64,000 nt of DNA from Actinomadura citrea (GTDB taxonomy: Bacteria; Actinomycetota; Actinomycetes; Streptosporangiales; Streptosporangiaceae), in contig NZ_JACCBT010000001.1 of NCBI RefSeq assembly GCF_013409045.1, positions 7,976,669-8,040,668 of the forward strand, in the 5' to 3' direction. A model generated the notes under the pieces. The model worked only from the letters and a program-made list of their open reading frames with translations, was not told the DNA's origin and made no database searches. Both the position numbers and the translations under genes were made by a program. Positions 44,066-52,231 of the stretch are shown here, in pieces. Each line of letters starts with the position of its first letter. Position 1 is the stretch's first letter.

Positions 44066-45520
44066 GTGGCCGACGAACCCGTGAAGAAAACCGTCTACCT
44101 GGCCGGACTCGCCTGGCGCCAGCTCCGCGACGACCCCGGACGGGCGTCGCGGCTCGCCGTGCGGCTGGCCGCCCGGACCCCGCTCGGCGCCCGGCTGCGG
44201 AGCTCGCGCCTCGTCGTCCCGAGACCCCGGAACCTGGGCCGCGAGACGCGGGACCTCCGGCTCCTGCTCGCGGAGTCCGCGCCGCCGCGCGAGCGCCGGG
44301 CCGTGCAGGGCACGACCGTCCTGCAGTTCGTGACCAACGCCCTGCCGCGCACGAACGCGGGTTACACCGTCCGGACGCACCGGATCGCCCTCGCCCAGCG
44401 CGAGATGGGGTGGGACCCCCACATCGTGACCCGGCTGGGATATCCGCTCAGCCAGGGCATCGGCGACGCGCGGGCGCGCGTCGAGGTGGACGGCGTCCCC
44501 TACCATCGCCTGCTGCCCTGGTTCCCGCAGACGGACCCGCGCGACACCGTGGCGAAGAGCGCCGACCTCGCCGGACGGCTGGTCGAGGAGCTGCGGCCGT
44601 CCGTCCTGCACGCGGTCAGCAACCACCTGAACGCGGCCGTCGCCCTGGAGCTCGGGCGCCGCCACGGGGTCCCGGTCGTCTACGAGGTGCGCGGCTTCCT
44701 GGAGGACTCCTGGCTCTCCCGCGATCCCGCGCACGGCGAGGACGACGAGTTCTACCGGCTGACCCGCGAGCTGGAGACCCGCCGGATGGCCGAGGCGGAC
44801 GCGGTCGTCACGCTCGGCGAGGCGATGCGCGCGGAGATCGCCTCTCGCGGCGTCCCCGAGGAGAAGATCTTCACGGTGCCGAACGGGGTGGACGAGGCGT
44901 TCCTCGCGCCGCTCCCGGACGGCTCCGGCCTGCGCGAGCGGCTCGGCATCGACCGGGGCGCCACCGTCGCCGGCCTGACGTCCTCGTTCTACGGCTACGA
45001 GGGCATCGACACGCTCATCGACGCGGCCGCCCTGCTGCGCGACCGCGGTGCGCCGGTCACCCTGCTGCTGGTGGGGGACGGCCCCGAGCGCGGCGCGCTC
45101 GAACGGCGCGCGGCCGCACGCGGCGTCCACGCCGTGTTCACCGGCCGGGTGCCGATGGAGTCCGTTCGCCGATACCACGCCGTCCTCGATGTCTTCGCGG
45201 TTCCGCGCCGGGCGGACCGGGTGTGCCAGTTGGTGACGCCTCTGAAACCGATCGAGGCCATGGCGGGGGGAATCCCCGTTATAGCCAGTGATGTCAAGGC
45301 TCTTCGCGAAATCGTGGAACCGGGCGTGACGGGGGCGTTAACAGTTCCGGAAGACCCGGAAGCCTGGGCGAATTGTCTGGAAGATCTGGCTTACAGTCCC
45401 GAAAGGAGACAGAAAATCGGGCGGTCGGCCCGTGAATGGGTCGCGGCGGAACGCACCTGGCGCGCCGTGACGGCCGGATACCGGGCCGCCTACCGCTTCC
45501 CGACACGCCGGAGCACATAG
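44066..45520 (+). CDS. GT4-family glycosyltransferase
   Basis: 484 residues. A basic N-terminal region of about 90 residues precedes the GT-B fold: VLQFVTNALPRTNAGYTVRTHRIALAQREMGW (the N-G-Y-T-x-R-T motif of a UDP-sugar transferase subclass), VYEVRGFLEDSW, VPNGVDEAFLAPL, YGYEGIDTLIDAAALL, VPRRADRVCQLVTPLKPIEAMAGGIPVIASDV with a Lys-Pro/Glu donor site. The GTG lies only 41 bases from wecB, so both transcripts start in a very short shared region, probably leaderless here. The last 200 coding bases are lower in G+C. Leads into wecC. Confidence 0.86.
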   Translation: MADEPVKKTVYLAGLAWRQLRDDPGRASRLAVRLAARTPLGARLRSSRLVVPRPRNLGRETRDLRLLLAESAPPRERRAVQGTTVLQFVTNALPRTNAGYTVRTHRIALAQREMGWDPHIVTRLGYPLSQGIGDARARVEVDGVPYHRLLPWFPQTDPRDTVAKSADLAGRLVEELRPSVLHAVSNHLNAAVALELGRRHGVPVVYEVRGFLEDSWLSRDPAHGEDDEFYRLTRELETRRMAEADAVVTLGEAMRAEIASRGVPEEKIFTVPNGVDEAFLAPLPDGSGLRERLGIDRGATVAGLTSSFYGYEGIDTLIDAAALLRDRGAPVTLLLVGDGPERGALERRAAARGVHAVFTGRVPMESVRRYHAVLDVFAVPRRADRVCQLVTPLKPIEAMAGGIPVIASDVKALREIVEPGVTGALTVPEDPEAWANCLEDLAYSPERRQKIGRSAREWVAAERTWRAVTAGYRAAYRFPTRRST

Positions 45521-45539
45521 ATCGAAGGGGGCCTGTCGC

Positions 45540-46802
45540 GTGGATCTCGTGGTCATCGGACTCGGCTACGTGGGGCTGCCGCTCGCGCGGGAGGCCTGCC
45601 GGGCCGGCCTGCGGGTCGGCGGGCTCGACCGGGACGCGCGCGTGGCCGCCGGCCTCAAGGCCGGGATGTCGCACGTCGACGACGTGTCGCCGGAGGAGGT
45701 CGAGCGGATGCTGCAGGCGGGCTTCGCCCCGAGCCTGCACGAGGACGTCCTGGACGGCGCCCGCACCGTGGTCATCTGCGTCCCGACGCCGCTCTCGCCG
45801 GAGGGCGGACCGGACCTGACCGCGGTGCGCGGCGCGGCCGAGACCGTCGCACGCCACCTGGAGCCCGGGACGCTGGTGGTGCTGGAGTCCACCACCTACC
45901 CGGGCACGACCGAGGAGGTCGTGCGGCCGATCCTGGAGACGTCCGGCCTGGTCGCCGGGGAGGAGTTCCACCTGGCGTTCTCGCCGGAGCGGATCGACCC
46001 GGGCAACCCGGTCTACGGCGTCCGCAACACCCCGAAGATCGTCGGTGGGCTGACCCCGGCCTGCGCGTCGGCTGCGTCGGCCTTCTACGGCAAGTTCGTC
46101 GACCAGGTCGTGGAGGCCAAGGGGACGCGCGAGGCCGAGATGGCCAAGCTGCTGGAGAACACCTACCGGCACGTCAACATCGCGCTGGTCAACGAGATGG
46201 CGGTGTTCTGCAACGAGCTCGGCATCGACCTGTGGGACGCCATCGACTGCGCGGCCACCAAGCCGTTCGGGTTCCAGGCGTTCCGGCCGGGGCCGGGCGT
46301 CGGCGGGCACTGCATCCCGATCGACCCGAACTACCTGTCCTACAAGGTCCGTTCGCTGGGCTACCCGTTCCGGTTCGTGGAGCTGGCCCAGGAGATCAAC
46401 GACCGGATGCCCAGGTATGTGGCGGAACGCGCCCAGCAGCTGCTCAACCGGGAGGGCCGCGCTCTCAAGGGCGCCAGGGTCCTGCTGCTCGGCGTCACCT
46501 ACAAGGCCGACATCGCCGACCAGCGCGAGTCGCCGGCCCGCCCGGTGGCGCGGCGGCTGGCCCGCCTCGGCGCCGACCTGTCGTTCCACGACCCGTTCGT
46601 CGCCTCCTGGGAGGTGGACGGCGAACCGGTGGCCTCCGCCGGGAGGGACCTGACCGCCGCCCTGGAGGCGTCCGACCTGGCGATCGTGCTGGCCGACCAC
46701 GCCGCCTACGAGGCGGCGACGCTGGCGCGGCACGCCCGGCTGCTGTTCGACACCCGCGGCCGGACGCGCAACGTCCAGCAGGACACCGTCGAGCTTCTCT
46801 GA
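45540..46802 (+). CDS. wecC: UDP-N-acetyl-D-mannosamine dehydrogenase-type nucleotide-sugar dehydrogenase
   Basis: 420 residues. Oxidises UDP-ManNAc twice with NAD to UDP-ManNAcA. N-terminal NAD fold VVIGLGYVGLPLAREA; ESTTYPGTTEEVVRPIL; SPERIDPGN; the central helix AKLLENTYRHVNIALVNEMAVFCNELGIDLWDAI; active site GPGVGGHCIPIDPNYLSYKV with the catalytic Cys; C-terminal UDP domain LLGVTYKADIADQRESPARPVARRL. The ManNAc assignment relies on the adjacent wecB; UDP-Glc or UDP-GalNAc dehydrogenase is possible. The 204 bases after it are A+T-rich with a weak 6-bp hairpin (46878-46896) and no gene. Confidence 0.9.
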   Translation: MDLVVIGLGYVGLPLAREACRAGLRVGGLDRDARVAAGLKAGMSHVDDVSPEEVERMLQAGFAPSLHEDVLDGARTVVICVPTPLSPEGGPDLTAVRGAAETVARHLEPGTLVVLESTTYPGTTEEVVRPILETSGLVAGEEFHLAFSPERIDPGNPVYGVRNTPKIVGGLTPACASAASAFYGKFVDQVVEAKGTREAEMAKLLENTYRHVNIALVNEMAVFCNELGIDLWDAIDCAATKPFGFQAFRPGPGVGGHCIPIDPNYLSYKVRSLGYPFRFVELAQEINDRMPRYVAERAQQLLNREGRALKGARVLLLGVTYKADIADQRESPARPVARRLARLGADLSFHDPFVASWEVDGEPVASAGRDLTAALEASDLAIVLADHAAYEAATLARHARLLFDTRGRTRNVQQDTVELL

Positions 46803-47006
46803 CAGGCGGGCTCCTTTCCGTGGCGGACTTCTTTGACAGGGCTTTTCCATCCGGCGGGACTTGCCTGACCGACGGCCTTCCCTTTCAGTCAGGGAAAAGT
46901 CGCCCGGCAGCGTCCACCCTCCGGACAACGGGAATTCATCGGCAATTTGCATCGGCACCCGAGACTCGCCGGTGATGGACGAATCGGACGTTGCGGAGTG
47001 AGTGTG

Positions 47007-48140
47007 ATGCGGGTCTGCGTTTGCACGGTGGTGCACCACCCCGAAGACGCGCGCATTCTGCACCGGCAGATACGCGCCCTGCTCGAGGCCGGCCACGAGG
47101 TCACCTACATCGCCCCTTTCCGGGCGTGCAACGCGACCCCGTGGCGCCAGATCAGCCCGGTGGACATCCCGCGGGCCACGGGACGGCACCGGGTCCGGGC
47201 CCTGCGCGCCGCCCACCGCGCGCTCGCCGAGCACGCCGCGTACGCCGACGTGGTCCTCCTGCACGATCCTGAACTGCTCGTGTCGCTCCCGCGCGAACTG
47301 CTGGGGCGGACGGTGGTCTGGGACGTCCACGAGGACACCGCCGCCGCCCTCTCCGCCAAGGGCTGGGTGCCCGGACCGGCCCGCCCCCTCCTGCGCCCGG
47401 CCGTGCGCCGCCTGGAGCGCCGCAGCGAGCGGCGGCACCGGCTGCTGCTCGCCGAGGAGGGCTACCGGTCCCGGTTCCGCGAGGACCACCCGGTCGTGCC
47501 CAACACCACCTACGTGTCCGACCTGCCGCCCGGACCGCCGGACGGCCGCCGCGCCGTCTACGTCGGGCAGCTCTCGCGGGCCCGCGGCGCCCTCGACATG
47601 ATCGAGATGGCCCGGACCCTCGCCGCCGAGGACGTGCTGGTGGAGCTGATCGGCGCGGCCGACCCCGACGTCCGGGACGCCCTGCGCACGGCGCAGCGCG
47701 AGGGGATCGTGCGCTGGTACGGGTTCGTCCCGAACGACCGGGCGCTGCGCATCGCCGAGGGCGCGATGGCCGGGCTCGCGCTGCTGCACGACGAGCCGAA
47801 CTACCGGCACTCGATGCCGACGAAGATCGTCGAGTACATGGCCCGCGGCATCCCGGTGATCAGCACGCCGAACCCGCCGGCCGTGGACATCGTGGAGCCC
47901 GCCGAGTGCGGGCTGATCGTCCCGTTCGGCGCCCCGGAGGCCGCGGCCAAGGCGGTCCTGCGGCTGCGGGACGACCCCGTCCTGCGCACCGGGTTCGGCA
48001 AGCGCGGCCACGAGGCCGCCCGAGAGCGTTTCCACTGGCCCGTCCACGCCGAACGCTTCGTCGCCCAACTGGAGGCGTGGGCGGGCCGCTCCCCCTCGGC
48101 CGTCCCGGAACCGGAGGCCGAACCCGTCCCCGAGCACTGA
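47007..48140 (+). CDS. GT4-like glycosyltransferase
   Basis: 377 residues. The N-terminal domain begins RVCVCTVVHHPEDARILHRQIRALLEAGHEVTYIAPF, with the PEDARILHR motif of a ManNAc(A)- or GlcA-transferring GT4 subgroup. The donor domain contains YVGQLSRARGALDMIEMARTL, VRWYGFVPNDRAL, and the E-x7-E equivalent MPTKIVEYMARGIPVISTPNPPAVDIVEPAECG. Placement directly after wecC suggests UDP-ManNAcA as donor. The ATG is chosen because GGAG lies eight bases upstream; a GTG at 46998 is possible. The C-terminus is a low-complexity Pro/Glu tail. Confidence 0.85.
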   Translation: MRVCVCTVVHHPEDARILHRQIRALLEAGHEVTYIAPFRACNATPWRQISPVDIPRATGRHRVRALRAAHRALAEHAAYADVVLLHDPELLVSLPRELLGRTVVWDVHEDTAAALSAKGWVPGPARPLLRPAVRRLERRSERRHRLLLAEEGYRSRFREDHPVVPNTTYVSDLPPGPPDGRRAVYVGQLSRARGALDMIEMARTLAAEDVLVELIGAADPDVRDALRTAQREGIVRWYGFVPNDRALRIAEGAMAGLALLHDEPNYRHSMPTKIVEYMARGIPVISTPNPPAVDIVEPAECGLIVPFGAPEAAAKAVLRLRDDPVLRTGFGKRGHEAARERFHWPVHAERFVAQLEAWAGRSPSAVPEPEAEPVPEH

Positions 48141-48182
48141 ACCGCCCGGGGTCGGCGGCAGGCCGGGTCAGGACGGGCCGGG

Positions 48183-50186
48183 TCAGGAACGGGACTGGGA
48201 CAGGTGGCGCAGGCGGTAGGCGACGGAACGGGCGAGGCGGGCGGCGGCCCCCGGCGGGCGGTTCGCCTCGACCATCACCACGCACCGCCCGACCCGCAGC
48301 GCGATCATCCCGGCGGTCGGGCCGATCTCATAGGCCTCGTCGCCCCCGATGTCGCGCCGCCGCCGGGCCTGCGCCTGCGTCGCCTGCAGCGTCTCCAGCA
48401 TCCGCGACGCCGCCGCGTCGGTGTCGGCCACCCAGCGGACGCTCACCGTGAGGCCGGTGACGGCGGCCTCGGGGCCGTCGTCCCGCTCCGGGCCGCCCAC
48501 CCGCGGCCCGGCGGAGGGGTCGGGCGTGGCCGAACCCGTACCGCTCGGCTCGGGCGAGGGCGATCTCCGGGCACCGGACCCGGCGGGATCGCGCCTGCCG
48601 CCGCGCGGCATGTACGTGCAGGACACCGGCCGCGGAAGGCGCACCGTCCCGGCGGACGCGCGGCGCGGCTCGGTGACGTAGCCGGTCATGCGCGCCGCGG
48701 CCAGATCGGCCTTCCTGAGCAGGGAGCACGCGTCCGGCCAGTCCTTCTCCGGGACGCCGCCGAGCTCCGGCGGCCCGGCGCCGGCGAGCCCGCCGCGCAG
48801 GGCGACCAGCCGCGCCGCGCCGTCCGGGCGCGGCGCCGCCTGCGGGAGCGCCGCGTACAGCAGCCCTCCGGCGGCCGCCAGCCAGGGCCGGACGCCCGGC
48901 AGGTCCGGGTCCATCGAGAACGGCGCGGGCGCGGTCGTGACGCTGCCGTCGCCGGGCTCGACGATGTCGACGCCCGCGGGCAGCAGCCCCTCCGACAGCC
49001 GGGGGCGCAGCGCGAACACCTGCCCGCCGGCCTGCGCGAGCGCGGTGTAGGCCGGCACGTCGCGACTCCACCCGACCCGCCCGGACGGCACGTCCACCGC
49101 CTCCATGCGGGCCACGTCCGCGCCCGTCCCGTCGGTGCCCGCCCCCTCGGCTCCCGCCCCGTCGGTGCCGGTCCCGTCCGGGTGGTAGACGACCACGAGC
49201 CGGCCCGGCGCCAGCACACCCGGGCACATCAGGTCGCCGCAGACCCCGTCGCCCTTCCAGACGCCGAACTGGCGGCCGCCGTCGTCGAACGCGCGCAGGG
49301 CCGTCCCGTCCGAGACGAGCGTCACCCCGTCCAGCATCGACACCTCGGGCGACTCCCGGGAGCCGAGCCGCCGCTCCCAGCGCACGATGCCCTTCGTCGG
49401 GTCGACCGCCAGCAGCCGGCTTCGGTGCCCCTTGTCGCCGCCGGGGCCCGCGCAGCGCAGGCCCAGCGCGGCGAGGTCCTCCCGGCCGTCGGACGGGTGC
49501 GCCCCGCCCTCGAACAGGCGGCAGCCGCGCGGCAGCGCCAGCCGCCACACCCGGTTCCCCGTCACCGCCGACACCCCGAACAGCGTCCGGCGCCCCTCGT
49601 CGGCGGTGAGCAGCACGTCGGACCCGGCGGGCCAGCGCAGCGTCGTCCGGGAGACGGCGGCGGGGCGCTCGTCCTCGCGCCGCCACAGCAGCCCGCCCGA
49701 CAGCGCGTCGAACGCGACGAGCATCCGGTCGCCGCGGTCGCCGTCCCGCTCGAAGTAGGCGACGACGCGCGACCCCGTGGTCGTCCAGCCGAGCAGGGAC
49801 CACCCGGCGCGGCGGTAGCTCCAGCGGGCCTGCCCGGTGCGCGCGTCCCGCGCCTCGATCCCGTGCCCGGACGCCGTCACGACCTGCCCCTGCGCGACCT
49901 GGTGGGCGACGCCGTCGTAGCCGGCGACCGAACCGCGGTGCGTCCGCGTCGCGTGCTCCCAGCTCACCGCGAGCGGGCCCGGCGGCGGGCCCACCTCGCT
50001 CTGCGGCGCCACGGGTTCCCCGGTCACGGTGTGGCGCACCTGCCACCACTCGGCGCGCAGCACGTAGGTGTCGACGAGGACGACGCAGAGCGCGAGGGCG
50101 ACGGTCCCGGACAGCAGACCGAGCGCGACACGGACCCTGCCCACGGACTCCGGTCGGCCGTCAGCCCGCTGCCGGCTCCCGACCAC
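48183..50186 (-). CDS. Membrane-anchored PQQ-like beta-propeller protein
   Basis: About 667 residues. One helix at about residues 20-45 (VALGLLSGTVALALCVVLVDTYVL) anchors an extracytoplasmic region. Repeated W-x-x-x-D/G-containing blades (GIEARDARTGQARWSYRRAG, LVAFDALSGGLLWRRED, FGVSAVTGNRVWRLALP, LLAVDPTKGIVRWERRLG) are the propeller repeats seen in BamB-like and quinoprotein-like proteins; cofactor residues are not evident. A low-complexity loop GTGTDGAGAEGAGTDGTGAD interrupts it, and the last 180 residues form a different module with two Cys. GTG at 50186 is preferred over a TTG at 50207, since GGAGG precedes it. Function unknown. Confidence 0.75.
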   Translation of the reverse strand: MVGSRQRADGRPESVGRVRVALGLLSGTVALALCVVLVDTYVLRAEWWQVRHTVTGEPVAPQSEVGPPPGPLAVSWEHATRTHRGSVAGYDGVAHQVAQGQVVTASGHGIEARDARTGQARWSYRRAGWSLLGWTTTGSRVVAYFERDGDRGDRMLVAFDALSGGLLWRREDERPAAVSRTTLRWPAGSDVLLTADEGRRTLFGVSAVTGNRVWRLALPRGCRLFEGGAHPSDGREDLAALGLRCAGPGGDKGHRSRLLAVDPTKGIVRWERRLGSRESPEVSMLDGVTLVSDGTALRAFDDGGRQFGVWKGDGVCGDLMCPGVLAPGRLVVVYHPDGTGTDGAGAEGAGTDGTGADVARMEAVDVPSGRVGWSRDVPAYTALAQAGGQVFALRPRLSEGLLPAGVDIVEPGDGSVTTAPAPFSMDPDLPGVRPWLAAAGGLLYAALPQAAPRPDGAARLVALRGGLAGAGPPELGGVPEKDWPDACSLLRKADLAAARMTGYVTEPRRASAGTVRLPRPVSCTYMPRGGRRDPAGSGARRSPSPEPSGTGSATPDPSAGPRVGGPERDDGPEAAVTGLTVSVRWVADTDAAASRMLETLQATQAQARRRRDIGGDEAYEIGPTAGMIALRVGRCVVMVEANRPPGAAARLARSVAYRLRHLSQSRS

Positions 50187-50305
50187 GACCGCGCCGCCTC
50201 CCTCCAACTACGGTAATCACCGAGGACTGTGCTCATTAGGACGACACCCACCATGCCCTGTGCGGGGCTCCCGCGCGACACGGCCGGGAAGAACGGAGCG
50301 AACCC

Positions 50306-50902
50306 GTGGAGGTCTTCACCCGCTGGCACGCCTGGGAGACGGCCCGCGCGGACATCACCGCGTCCGGCGCGCCCGTCGACCTGGACGGCCTGGAGCGGGC
50401 CGTCGCCGCCGCCCTGCGCTGGCACGGCGACCAGCGGCGACCGACCGGCGCCCCCTACGTCGAGCACCTGCTGGAGGCCCTCGAAGTGCTGGTGCGCGGG
50501 GCGGGGGTGACGGCGCCCGCCGTCCTGTCCGCCGCGGTCCTGCACGACGTCGTCGAGGACACGCCCGCCTCCCTCGCCGACGTGGAGGCCGAGTTCGGCC
50601 CCGAGGTCACCGAGCTGGTCGACTGGGTCACCAAGCCGCCCGCCGCCGGCGCCGGGCGCCAGGCCAAGCGCGCCGCCAGGGCCGCCTACCTGCGGCGTCT
50701 GGGCGAGGCCCCGCACGAGGCGATCCTGGTCAAGCTCGCCGACCGCGCCAGCAACGTGCAGACCCTCGACCGGATGGCGCCGGACTTCCAGCGCCGCTAC
50801 TACGCCGAGACCCTCACCTACATCGCCCCGCTGGCCGAGTCCGAGCCGTGGTTCAGGGCCTGGTACGCGGACTGGCGGCGGCATTTCGCCCACCTCCAGT
50901 GA
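50306..50902 (+). CDS. Stand-alone RelA/SpoT-type HD hydrolase (small alarmone hydrolase-like)
   Basis: 198 residues, only the HD half of the Rel family. Metal and substrate residues: His in GAPYVEHLLEAL, His-Asp in AAVLHDVVEDTP with the ED pair, and the Asp in ILVKLADRASNVQTL. The layout LADVEAEFGPEVTELVDWVTK also matches Rel. The synthetase, TGS and ACT domains are absent. Family members (MESH1/SAH) hydrolyse ppGpp to GDP; here that is inference from residues. It is the first gene of a plus-strand run. Confidence 0.82.
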   Translation: MEVFTRWHAWETARADITASGAPVDLDGLERAVAAALRWHGDQRRPTGAPYVEHLLEALEVLVRGAGVTAPAVLSAAVLHDVVEDTPASLADVEAEFGPEVTELVDWVTKPPAAGAGRQAKRAARAAYLRRLGEAPHEAILVKLADRASNVQTLDRMAPDFQRRYYAETLTYIAPLAESEPWFRAWYADWRRHFAHLQ

Positions 50903-50935
50903 CCCGCCGGTCATGAAGTGGGAGAATGCGGAGCC

Positions 50936-51433
50936 ATGGAGCGCGAGTGGGTCGTCGAGGAGAGCGTGGTCGTCGCCGCGCCGGCGCGGGACGTCTACGC
51001 GGCCGTCGCGAATCTGCGGCGGATGGGCGAGTGGAGCCCCGAGGTGTTCGCGACGTGGGTGCGCGGGCGTGCCGTCAGGCCGGGGATGAGGTTCGTCGGC
51101 TTCAACCGCATCGGCTGGCGCGTGTGGTTCACCACGTGCCAGGTGAGCGCGGCGGTGCCCGGTGAGGTGTTCGCCTTCCGGGTGTCGAGCTTCGGGGTGC
51201 CCGTCGCGCTGTGGGGATACCGGTTCGAGGACGTCGCGCAGGACTCGTCCGCGCCCCGCACCCGGCTCACCGAGTACTGGGAGGACCTGCGCCGCGACCA
51301 CCGGGGCGCCGGTTTCGTGTCGCTGCTCGGCAAGGTCTTCACCGGCGTCGCCGCCGAAGGGCGCGCCGAGGTGAACCGCAAGGGGATGCGCGCCACGCTC
51401 GACCGGATCCGGACGGCCGTCGAGAAGGGGTGA
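50936..51433 (+). CDS. SRPBCC / polyketide-cyclase-type lipid-binding protein
   Basis: 165 residues. It reads as a START-like helix-grip fold: WVVEESVVVAAPARDVYAAVANLRRMGEWSPEVFATWV, GMRFVGFNRIGWRVWFTTCQV, a repeated amphipathic strand, and a long C-terminal helix EVNRKGMRATLDRIRTAVEK. The family binds hydrophobic ligands and rarely has catalysis of its own. Ligand unknown. It follows the HD hydrolase by 33 bases and is separated from the next gene by 60 bases holding an operator-like palindrome. Confidence 0.82.
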   Translation: MEREWVVEESVVVAAPARDVYAAVANLRRMGEWSPEVFATWVRGRAVRPGMRFVGFNRIGWRVWFTTCQVSAAVPGEVFAFRVSSFGVPVALWGYRFEDVAQDSSAPRTRLTEYWEDLRRDHRGAGFVSLLGKVFTGVAAEGRAEVNRKGMRATLDRIRTAVEKG

Positions 51434-51470
51434 CCGCCCCTTCCCCGGTTCCGGCGCTTGGCAGCAAAAC

Positions 51471-51484
51471 AAGAACCTGTTCTA
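51471..51484 (+). promoter_or_regulatory. KstR-like operator palindrome
   Basis: AAGAACCTGTTCTA contains the perfect inverted pair AGAAC/GTTCT and matches the published KstR consensus TnnAACnnGTTnnA at all positions but the first. It ends nine bases before the GTG of the acetoacetate-decarboxylase-like gene, overlapping the expected promoter of a near-leaderless transcript, the right place for a TetR-type repressor. Confidence 0.5.
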
Positions 51485-51493
51485 CTTAGCGGT

Positions 51494-52231
51494 GTGACAA
51501 CGACCGCGCAGACGCACGCGATCCAGGGGGAGCGGATCACCCTCCCGGTAAGGATCCGTGACGCCGCCGTCGGCTCGGCGATGTTCGCCGTCCCCGCCGG
51601 CGCCGCCCAGGACGTCATCGCCTACTCCGGGCTCGCCGTGGCGGAACCGCTGCCCGGCAGGGCCGTCTGCTCGCTGGCGTTCGTCCGGTACGCCGAGGGC
51701 GACCTCGGCCCGTACCACGAGTTCGCCGTCGCGTTCCTGGTGCGCCCGCCCGGCGCGGCTCCGTCGCCGGGCGTGCTCGGGCGGATGCGCGGGATCGGGG
51801 CCTTCATCCACTGGCTGCCGGTCAACCAGGAGTTCACCCTGGAGGCCGGGCGGACGATCTGGGGCTTCCCCAAGGAGATCGCCGGCATCCCCATGGACCT
51901 CTCCGGGCGCGTGAAGCGCTGCGCGGTGCGGATCGGCGGGCGGACGGCGATCGAGGTGGCGATCCGGCCGGGCGTGCCGATGCCGGCCGGCTCGGCGGCC
52001 CCGAGCGTCGACGCCTACTCCTGCCTGGACGGCGTGACGCGCCGGACGCCGTGGACGCTCACGCCGTCCGGCGTCCGGACCCGTCCGGGCGGCGCGACCG
52101 TCGTCCTCGGCGACCATCCGGTGGCGGACGAGCTGCGCGCCCTCGGGCTCGACCGGGCGCGGGCGCTCACCACGAGCACGGTCGGGCATCTGCAGATGGT
52201 GTTCCAGGGCGCCGAGGAGGTGCGCACGTGA
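51494..52231 (+). CDS. Acetoacetate decarboxylase-like protein
   Basis: 245 residues. The fold and blocks (PLPGRAVCSLAFVRYAEGDLGPYHEFAVAFLV, WLPVNQEFTLEAGRTIWGFPKEIAGIP) place it in the ADC superfamily. The Schiff-base Lys appears retained in FPKE, but the second Lys of the PKK motif, which tunes the catalytic pKa, is Glu. So it may not decarboxylate acetoacetate; several superfamily members are aldolase-dehydratases or unknown. It is followed with a four-base overlap (GTGA) by the degenerate SDR. The KstR-like site upstream suggests a role in steroid or beta-keto acid metabolism. Confidence 0.82.
   Translation: MTTTAQTHAIQGERITLPVRIRDAAVGSAMFAVPAGAAQDVIAYSGLAVAEPLPGRAVCSLAFVRYAEGDLGPYHEFAVAFLVRPPGAAPSPGVLGRMRGIGAFIHWLPVNQEFTLEAGRTIWGFPKEIAGIPMDLSGRVKRCAVRIGGRTAIEVAIRPGVPMPAGSAAPSVDAYSCLDGVTRRTPWTLTPSGVRTRPGGATVVLGDHPVADELRALGLDRARALTTSTVGHLQMVFQGAEEVRT

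Noticed and set aside
46878..46896. Hairpin after wecC
   Set aside because: Only six base pairs with a seven-base loop and no T-run; too weak to call a terminator.
27186..48140. Possible horizontally acquired island
   Set aside because: No tRNA, integrase, transposase or flanking repeats, and overall composition matches the rest; only a short patch near 45.3 kb differs.
48161..48188. 13-bp direct repeat GGCCGGGTCAGGA between convergent genes
   Set aside because: Two copies 15 bases apart, the second covering a stop codon; no structure or attachment-site context.
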